Source of the DNA: Helianthus annuus
Lineage: Eukaryota > Streptophyta > Magnoliopsida > Asterales > Asteraceae
Reading direction: 5' to 3'
Assembly: GCF_002127325.2 (NCBI RefSeq)
Contig: NC_035435.2
Span: 8,802,423 to 8,866,422 of the forward strand
Length of the DNA stretch: 64,000 nucleotides
Shown here one piece after another: positions 56,850 through 64,000 of this stretch (position 1 is the stretch's first letter; every line of letters starts with the position of its first letter). Both the position numbers and the translations under genes were made by a program. Under the pieces are notes generated by a model. The model saw nothing but the letters and a program-made list of their open reading frames with translations. It ran no database searches and was not told the origin of the DNA.

Positions 56850-59082
56850 CAGGGGCGGACTTATGTACAAAGTACGGGTTCCCGGGAACCCAGTCGGTTT
56901 TTAATTTTTAGTGTAAATATATATAAGAAGCTGAAAAGGAACCCATAAGTATATTATAAAAGGAACCCATACACATAAAAAGCCTTGGTTCCACTGGTTA
57001 TGTCCGCGCTTTTCTTCCTAACCCACCCGAGTTCGAATCCCCTAATTGTTGTTTTTTGTCCGTTTTTTTTTTAATTTCTCTTTTAATTTTTTTTCTTTAA
57101 TGTAATAAAACCCATTTAGGGTTATATCACAAAACACACGCCGCACACAAACAAGCAACAAACAGAGTTCAAACTTCAAACAACATCAGCAGGCAGCAGC
57201 TCCACCTCCTCAGTCACCAGCGCCGGCTGCCGCTGCTCCGCCTCCGCCCTCCGGCTGCTCCACCTCCGACGATTGCTGCCGAAACTTTGTTTTTCTTATA
57301 CGATTATCATCAGCGAATCAACGATTAAGGTTAGTTTTATACGATTCATCGATTATCATCATCTCAGTGATTAGAGTTTGTTATACATCTGTTTGTTTTA
57401 CATCAATGATTACAACTTTTGATTACATCAGTGATTAACTATTAACTGATTACAATTTATAATCTGTTGATTACATAAAAATTGGGTTTTTAAGTTAAAT
57501 ATTGCTGCTGAAAGTTTCAGCTTTTGATGTTTTATTGCTGCCGAAACAGTTCGATTAAGTTAATATTGTTGCTGAAAGTTAATATTGATGTTTTAAAAGA
57601 CGAAACACTTTGCATCTTGTAGATATATCAAAGCACCAGTGGCTGTTATTCATGATAAAATCGGAGGAATAACATGGGGGAATTCAACAATTGTTGATTG
57701 AATCGTGTGCCCTTTTTGTTACTCCACCATAAATTTACATCTTGTAGATGCATATTAGATGATCCCTCTTCTGTGATGTAATCTCATTTGGTTTAAAACT
57801 AGAACAATGACCCGCGCGCGTTGCGCCGCGGCCAACGAAATTGACACGCTGTTGATCAGATTCACATTTACAATGTGTTAAAGATGTTTTTGTCGGTTAA
57901 GTCTGTATAACTATCTTATACAAATAAGTAATTCACCAAATAAGCTCAATACAATTAATGGTATCATAATTACTACGTTACATGACTTGTATCCATATAA
58001 ACAACCTATCGTGTTAAGCCCCTGTGTTGCGGCGGGGGCATAAGACCGTGACAAATAGCACCAACACCACACTATAGCCAACGACCACCAACATTAAAGT
58101 TGTGGCTTTTTTATGTGGAGAAATTAGACCGACATATAAAACATAGAAAATAATAACTAACTCGATTTAGGACTCGCGCGTTGTGACGAACTTATTAAAC
58201 GGGAAAAAATAGACAGCGTAAATACACTGAACCACACACGTACGTTACGCCATGTTCGCTCGCAAAATTTAGAACGAAGCGTATAACAAAATGTAAAATC
58301 GTTGATCCACACACAAATTGTTCCCTGTTAACTCACAAAATTTAGAACCAAAGGCAAAACAAAAAATTTTGCAAAATATGAAAAACATAGGGGGATCAAA
58401 GTTGAAAGTAAAAAAGTTGTGAGGTTAAATTGGAAAAACAAAAAACTTTGGGTTAAACCTACAATATCAAGTACTTTTGGGTTTAAAGTGAAATATCAAC
58501 AATTGTTTTTGAAAAACCTCCCAAAACATAGGGTACAACACCTAATGCCTCCATTTGTTGCTAATTTATATAATGTAAATATGATTGATTATATGTGAAT
58601 TTAGTTTTTGGTCTGAGACATCTAGAGCAATTTTACATTATAAAGTGGTTGTTGATGATGGTGTTGGTGACAGAGGGTGCAAAAGCAGCTTGTGCTTTGA
58701 TATATTTCGAGTCCTCCCTGTATTCACTCGACGGTTTTAAGCATCAAAGTAGGCGATATTTGAGGTAAAGTTTCTTTCAATTTTTAACTCGTTACTTGTG
58801 ATTTGTGGTTTTCGTAGGATAGTTATTTGATTTGATATGGGCGTTGGCTCTTTAGCAAATTTAGTTTTATGAAACCTGAATTTTGGACTAATGCTAATAG
58901 AAATTTGATATAAAATTTATGTCTTTATTATGTTCCGTGACCCGACCCTACCCGGCCCGACCCAAAAATTATAAAAATTTGACCACAGTGACCCGACCCT
59001 ACCCGGCCCGACCCAAAAATTATAAAAATTTGACCACCCAAAAAAGTGAACCCATAGGAAAAAAATCCTGGATCCGTCACTG
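56850..59082. mobile_element. hAT-like non-autonomous element, possibly composite
   Basis: The left end CAGGGGCGGACTTATG and the right end, read inward, CAGTGACGGATCCAGG share CAG-G-CGGA, the termini of a common plant hAT family. GAACCCA words flank both ends internally. A GC-rich leader-like stretch with repeated CTCCGCC/GCCGCTG (57180-57290) is followed by a GGTTAGTTTT intron-like donor. No transposase frame is present. 57788-58560 carries repeated CGCGCG-TTGCG words and may be a separate nested repeat. The flanking 8-mers (CCCAATCA and ATGCCGAA) do not match, so this may be a recombinant of two copies. Confidence 0.6.
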
Positions 59083-59333
59083 ATGCCGAACACTCTCAAG
59101 ACACCCACTGGACTAAACGGAGTACTTCTAGAGTAACCCAAGTCCACCACAAATTCCGGGAAAACCTGGTAACCCACCCACCCGTAGACACGATCAAACC
59201 CAGGTTCACTGAGTCTCCTATCATTGTCCACCAATGTCTCGCACCATTGAGAGTTAACTTGGATCTAGAAATAATGCAAGTCTCCTATCATTAGCACTAC
59301 AGATAACCATCTGATGATGATCATGATCAGATC

Positions 59334-60376
59334 CAGGGGCGGACCCAAGGTCAGCCCAGGGTGGGCGGGCGCACCCCCGGGGAAAAAAATATTTAGTGCT
59401 ATGTTCCGTCGAAAATCCCGTCCGCACCCCTTGAAATTTTTCGTCCGCACCCCTTGAATTTTTCGACCGCACCCCTTGGAATTTTTCGACCACACCCCTT
59501 GAAATTTTTCGTCCGCACCCCTTAGGTAAAAAGTGTTATCAATTTATATTTTAATTTTTTTAGTACACTCTTATTTAAAAAAAAATACTACCTAAATTAT
59601 ATAACTTTTAATACCTAACTAACTAAACCCAAATACTCATACATTTACCAACTTATAATTCATAACTAGCTAGCCCACTAAGTCTTAGCCCATTAACCAA
59701 ACCTAACAATATTTCAAACTATAATAAAATTATTAAAGCCCAAAAGCTTTAGAAATTCTCTCCCGCTCTCTCTCTCTCTTTCGTCCCTGCGCTGCCAAGG
59801 AATAACATCACCCAGCGACAACAGTCCAGCAGCCGGCGACCACCGTAATCAGCCACCATACCACCGTCGTTCGACACCAAATCTAACCAGAATCCGAACA
59901 CGGGTAAGTTTCTTTGTTATTTTGATGATTTTGGTTGATATTATAGGAGAAAAAAAGGTAATAAAGTTGTTAAATAGGTTTGAAATTTTGTATGTTTGGA
60001 CGTTGTTTATAGTTGTTTAGATGATTTTTAGGGTGATTATGTTGCTTATATATTTTTAGGGTGATTACAACTTACGTTATGATTTCTAGGGCTTCAATAG
60101 TTGAAAATTAAATAGAGAAAGAATTGCTTAAGAAATTAGCTTTAGATGATATTTTGAATAGATTTCAAAAAATGAAAACCCGCAGGGCGTCGACGTTTTT
60201 TATTATTATATAAATTTAGTTTGATGTTCGTTTGTTTTATATGACCCGACCCGACCTGACCCGACCCGGCCTGACCCGACCTGATACGAACCGATTTTTT
60301 TACTTATATACCTAGGGGCCTAAAATTTTTAAAAATATTTCGCACCCCCATAGAAAAATTCCTGGGTCCGTCACTG
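59334..60376. mobile_element. hAT non-autonomous element with perfect 8-bp TSD
   Basis: Bounded by ATCAGATC at 59326-59333 and 60377-60384. Terminal inverted repeats CAGGGGCGGACCCAAG and CAGTGACGGACCCAGG match at 13 of 16. Inside are five tandem copies of a ~25-bp unit with CGCACCCCTTGAAATTTTT (59420-59522). A leader-like CT-rich to GC-rich stretch ending in GGGTAAGTTT (59760-59915) and a CCGACCCGACC run (60240-60290) follow. The leader suggests derivation from an autonomous hAT that lost its transposase. Confidence 0.85.
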
Positions 60377-60384
60377 ATCAGATC

Positions 60385-60572
60385 AAATCAAATTTGCAAC
60401 ATAATCAACTCAAATATCAACAAAACCAAAACAATTCAAACTGATTACGAAACTTGCTGCCAAATCACATAAACGACAAAGATTCTGCTGATCAACTTCC
60501 TTAACAAACAACACAAACACACATCAACTTTACAGCATTTATGATCTAGATTTAAACCTTCATTATATAAAA
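60385..60572. other. 3' flank of the MBF1c gene
   Basis: The transcript should end here, on the minus strand. AT-rich with no repeat. A word like GCCAAATCACATAAACGAC near 60458 has a diverged copy near 56733, left of the hAT pair. Confidence 0.45.
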
Positions 60573-61010
60573 TCACTTATGAATCTTTCCTCTAAGTTTA
60601 ACACCCAAAACCCTCTCCATCTTCGCCAAAACCATCTGATTCGGAACCGCTTTTCCATTCTCATACTCCTGAACAACCTGAGGCCGTTCATTTATCTGTT
60701 TCGCCAAATCCGCCTGGCTCAGCTTCTTCTCAATCCTCGCTTTCTGAATCAGCTGCCTCACCTCCGTCGCCACTCGGTCAATCGCCGCCGGTTGCTCCGC
60801 CTCGTCGAGCTTTCTCGCGTAAACCGCGGTCGCCGGAGCCTTTTTGTTCGTTCCTCCGTCGTGTTTCTTCACTGTTTGGACCTGTGCGCCTGCTCGGATG
60901 GCTTGGTGGATTGATTTGGAGTCTCGTAGGACTGTTGCTTTTGGTTTGGTCTTGTGGAGGACTACTGGCTCCCAGTCTTGTGATACTGGTCCTGCTGGTC
61001 TTGTTGGCAT
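60573..61010 (-). CDS. MBF1C: Multiprotein bridging factor 1, MBF1c type (145 aa)
   Basis: An intact single-exon frame. The N-terminal MBF1 domain reads SQDWEPVVLHKTKPKATVLR (residues ~9-28), then AGAQVQTVKKHDGGTNKK. The C-terminal half is a Cro/C1-type helix-turn-helix (residues ~88-142) with SQADLAKQINERPQVVQEY and NGKAVPNQMVLAKMERVLG, ending GVKLRGKIHK. MBF1 proteins bridge sequence-specific transcription factors and TBP in the nucleus. The c-type of plants, which this matches in length, in its N-terminus and in lacking introns, is induced by heat and other stress and supports thermotolerance. The start at 61010 gives the family's usual MP-R N-terminus. Flanks are hAT debris on the 3' side and a short promoter on the 5' side. 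No defect seen. Confidence 0.95.
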   Translation of the reverse strand: MPTRPAGPVSQDWEPVVLHKTKPKATVLRDSKSIHQAIRAGAQVQTVKKHDGGTNKKAPATAVYARKLDEAEQPAAIDRVATEVRQLIQKARIEKKLSQADLAKQINERPQVVQEYENGKAVPNQMVLAKMERVLGVKLRGKIHK

Positions 61011-61074
61011 TGTTGGTTATTTGATGATCGTATGAAGATGAGAGAGATGATGAAGAAAGGATTGTAGAGAGATG

Positions 61075-61166
61075 ATTTTATATAGCGGTGGAGGGTCTGG
61101 AAGGTTCTTGATTGGAAATGATACTCTAGGGGTAGTTTGGGGATTTTGTGGGCGTCTCGAAGGTTC
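61075..61166 (-). promoter_or_regulatory. MBF1c core promoter: TATA box and heat-shock-element-like motifs
   Basis: Read on the minus strand, the TATA box TATATAAAAT lies at 61084-61075, about 65-75 bases upstream of the ATG, which implies a short leader. Just beyond it, GAAGGTTCTTGAT (61100-61112) fits nGAAnnTTCnnGA, a near-complete heat-shock element. A second core, GAAGGTTC (61159-61166), lies ~60 bp further. This agrees with the known heat induction of MBF1c genes. Functionality is inferred from sequence only. Confidence 0.6.
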
Positions 61167-61189
61167 GGGGATTTTGATATTTTTTTATT

Positions 61190-62157
61190 TACTTGTTCTA
61201 CACGACATAAAAAAGAATTTAGAAAGAAAGAGGACTTGTTGGCCACGTATTAGATTTTGTTTTGAACTAGTTAAATACCCGCGTGCGTTTGGGCGCGCTA
61301 AAGTGTATAATTCTTAGTTTGATAACGTCTGCGTTTGTCATTTGATAACTTAGCAAAGGTATATATTGATATAATCCCAAATTCTAGTTACCTTTTATTG
61401 CTATCGTAGTTGGGGATCAATGTGAATTCCAAAACTTACAATTTCAATAAAAATATATTAATGTTATGAATAATTCAGTGGATGACAAAATAGTTGCATA
61501 GTAAAAGCGCACAGTAAAGAAAATTATTCATTCGAATTATTGACGCACAGTACAACATAGTTTCTTTCTTCTGTCTATATAAACTCATGTAATATTATAG
61601 TTTTGATATACCAAGAAATATATATATAAGAAATCCTTTGAAAATTCTCTCTACTTATCTTCTATATTATTCAGCTTTTAGGCTAGTTTTATAACACTTA
61701 TCTTCTATATTATTCAGCTTTTAGGCTAGTTTTATAACACGTTATCAGCACGAGCGCTGTCAAACAAGCAAATCAACAAAAGCAAAGGAGCTATTACCAT
61801 ACTCAGTGTAAGAATTTCATATATTTAAATATATACATATATATAGGTTGAAAGCCTAAGGGTGCACCAGTGAGTTGTAAAACCATACACCTTTAGGATG
61901 ATCTTTTAGATCCTGTTTCTCCTTTATATATATGTATATTAATAATATAGTTTTGTGATAAATTAAAATTAGTACAGGGGACCTATTGCTCTGGAGATAT
62001 AATAATTATGAGACTACTAACATTTATTATGTACCTAACATTTTTGTTTATGCATCTAATATTTATTTATGCAATATAACATTTACTAACTACAGTGAAC
62101 TGTTTCAAAACGTATCATGGAAGCCTTAACCAAACGTATGGTGTAAGCTTAAATTTC
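61190..62157. other. Intergenic DNA with a copia-like junction
   Basis: A 44-bp unit with CTTATCTTCTATATTATTCAG is duplicated in tandem at about 61655-61740. Right after it comes AACACGTTATCAGCACGAGC (61737-61756), which I have seen as an LTR-end plus primer-site junction of some plant copia elements, so 61655-61740 may be the end of a copia LTR. No LTR start could be fixed. 61265-61305 holds a TACCCGCGTGCGTTTGGGCG word akin to that at 57810. Confidence 0.4.
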
Positions 62158-62355
62158 CTTATTTATATAAGAAACTCACTACTCGAGCTAATCTACACAT
62201 AAGCTACAACTTCTGATATAATTCAACTCATACCCAAAATAACCCATACCCAAACTTTTCTTAGTTCAACAAAACCAAATATTCAAATGGCAAATATTCC
62301 AGAAGCATATGCTGAATCTTCAAATGCAGCAAACATTCATCGATTCCTTCGGTTT
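62158..62355 (+). pseudogene. Start of a transcription unit cut by LTR K
   Basis: A TATA box (TTATTTATATAAG) at about 62158-62170 is followed by a CA-rich leader of ~110 bases and an ATG at 62287 with G at +4. The frame reads MANIPEAYAESSNAANIHRF and is cut at 62356, where LTR K begins; the codons after that belong to the LTR. It could be exon 1 of a host gene or the gag start of the copia-like remnant to its left. GGTTT (62351-62355) would be the TSD of K. Confidence 0.45.
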
Positions 62356-64000
62356 TGTCACACCCCCAAAATCCACACGCGGAGTACTACCGCTAGGAGG
62401 CGTGACATGACCAGGATCAAGCCATCAATCATATCAAACATAGCATTTAAGTGTAAAAGTAGAAAAATGTATTTCATCGTGACATGACTGATGTTCACAA
62501 CCAAACATTATTTAAGTAGCGGAAGCATAATAATGAAAACCCAAAATAAGTTATAAGTTCAAATATCGTTCACGACCCGTATCCCACAACGACCTGCTCC
62601 TCCCTGTGCAAGCTCCATAATGTACCTAAGGTCCTGCAAGGCATGCAGCAGATAATCAACAACTAGTTGAGCGAGTTCACAGAAAATAAGTTCGTAATAG
62701 TAATGAGTATGTTCATCTAGTTGGGGGCTTCCCATGCATGTATGTACTAATGGTGGGGGCTTCCCATTGCCTTGTATATATATTACTAGTGGGGGATTCC
62801 CACGCTTATCTTTACTAATGGGGGTTTCCCATCATGGTACTTACTAGACTATTTGCAACCATGTGTTCTTCTTAATCCGAGAACAGGAATACGTACAAGG
62901 TCACGTAGGATTTACGTGAGTGCCCTTCCCCGAGGACAGTGGTACGCGTGGGGTTTACGTAGGATTTACGTAAGTGTCCTTCCGACCCGGAAGACAGTAG
63001 TGGGTATTAGGTTACGTAGGATTTACGTAAGTGTCCTTCCGACCCGGGAGACAATGGTAGATACTAGTTTACGTAGGTTTTACGTAAGTGTCCTGACTAT
63101 CCTGAGGACGATGGTCTGTAGTCTAGTGATTGCGTAAGTACGAGTAATCATTCCATATCAAATATTCCAACCCAATTCCCAACCCGGGAATCCCATGCCT
63201 TGGCTGTGTGAACTCACCTTGGTTTGCTCGGCAGATACACAAAAAGATTCCTTGAACTAAAGTGGTCAATCTCGTCCTAACAGGGTTACCACACAAGTTA
63301 GGTTTTGACTTAAGTATCGCACATATGTATCACATAGACTAGTCAGTAACGTGCACGTAATAATCATGACAAACACGTAACATAAGCTAACTGTCATAAC
63401 ATATCCAACTTGTGAAACTAGGAGTCGGTCCAATATCTTCCGGCCCAAATATCATAACAAATCAATAATACAATCTCGGCCCAATAAGATTAAACAGTCC
63501 AATAATAAGGTGCCCGTGCTCACAGTCTCGAGTCGAGACCAAGCGGTCTCGAGTTGGGCTGGTTCCGAAGTCTCGAGTCGCAACAAGGACGATCTCGAGT
63601 CGCAACTGGACCCGCAACCTCGGTCTCGGTTGGTGCTGCTGTGTGTCGGTGTGAGGTCTGAGTTGCAACGGGACTCGCAATGTCGGTCTCGGGTCATCAT
63701 GCTTAGGTCGAGATCACACGGTCTCGACTCGCAACCGTGTCGAGACTATCAAATTGTAACAGATTTCCTGATTTCATGCACATGATTTCCGTGATATCAG
63801 CTAACAAGTTTGGCAGTTTCACCAATCAGATCAATTAACAATTATTCACATTCATGCACATTCTTATCATCATCATCAAGAACAATTAATCACTATTACA
63901 CAGAACATATGATCGGATCATGTGCTTAACAATTACATAGACTATCATGCAACCTAAACCATATAAACCCTAATCGAAACATCATACCAACCATGCATTC
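62356..64000 (-). mobile_element. LTR K: Tekay-type LTR of the element A family, continues beyond window
   Basis: The plus-strand start TGTCACACCCCCAAAATCC is the complement of an LTR end, and the whole stretch matches the A LTR (7570-9722) in reverse. Shared parts include the terminal dyad, CATGCCTTGCAGG, GGGAAGCCCCCAC units, TCTGCCGAGCAAACCAAGG, and the TCTCGAGTCGAGAC-rich zone (63520-63740). Where A has ~50-bp units, K has four ~65-bp units with TTACGTAGGATTTACGTAA (about 62900-63110). The window ends inside the LTR, so solo LTR or full element cannot be told. Open frames here are not genes. Confidence 0.88.

Noticed and set aside
56850..59082. Perfectly bounded hAT insertion
   Set aside because: Termini fit, but the flanking 8-mers do not match, so I list it only as a possible composite.

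Overview
This is a stretch of plant nuclear genome, almost certainly from a repeat-rich eudicot. The repeat families (Tekay-like LTRs with repeated CG-palindromes, a SINE with an ATG-repeat tail, hAT elements with CAGNGNCGGA ends) look like those of Asteraceae, perhaps a sunflower-type genome. That family assignment is inference from recognition only; no marker gene fixes it. About 85% of the window is transposable elements and their debris, and only three host loci are credible.

Region 1-42,679 is one stack of nested LTR retrotransposons, resolved here by 5-bp target-site duplications (TSDs). The oldest layer is a Tat-lineage Ty3/gypsy element (D), whose pieces lie at 9723-9786, 18446-24616 and 39764-42679; its 5' part is left of the window. 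Three elements sit in it: a Tekay-like chromovirus (A, 1-9722) that itself carries a solo LTR (B, 128-2898, TSD CTTTA); a coding-free element with two 2,480-bp LTRs (C, 9787-18445, TSD TCAAG), a LARD; and a third element (E, 24617-39763, TSD TCAGC) that kept a full 5' LTR but only part of its 3' LTR. Inside E lies a gag-only element (F, 28516-39054, TSD CAAAC), a TR-GAG with an intact 365-codon gag, two ~3.59-kb LTRs and, between gag and the 3' LTR, an array of about 17 short tandem units. Most of these units form a small hairpin whose stem sequence changes while its pairing is kept.

Region 42,680-56,849 mixes host DNA and smaller repeats. It holds a small intact gene for a 101-aa basic plant protein (43355-43660), a decayed FAR1-related C-terminal fragment next to a 37-bp-arm inverted repeat, a ~200-bp tandem array that re-uses FAR1-fragment sequence, a SINE, and a minus-strand Ty1/copia element (G, 47558-52165, TSD TAGAT). 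It also holds a Harbinger-type MITE (TSD TTA), a copia integrase fragment and a degenerate tandem repeat.

Region 56,850-64,000 holds two hAT-type non-autonomous elements (one with a perfect 8-bp TSD) and the clearest host gene of the window, a minus-strand intronless MBF1c-type coactivator (60573-61010) with a TATA box and heat-shock-element-like motifs just upstream. Further right is what looks like the start of another transcription unit (TATA box, leader, ATG at 62287), cut after 23 codons by a minus-strand LTR of the same family as element A, which runs off the window.

Apart from F's gag, every retrotransposon reading frame here is broken. Mobile copies of C, E or F would need proteins from other elements. 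The recurrent theme is tandem or paired dyad-symmetric motifs in LTRs and untranslated regions, often with compensating changes between arms.
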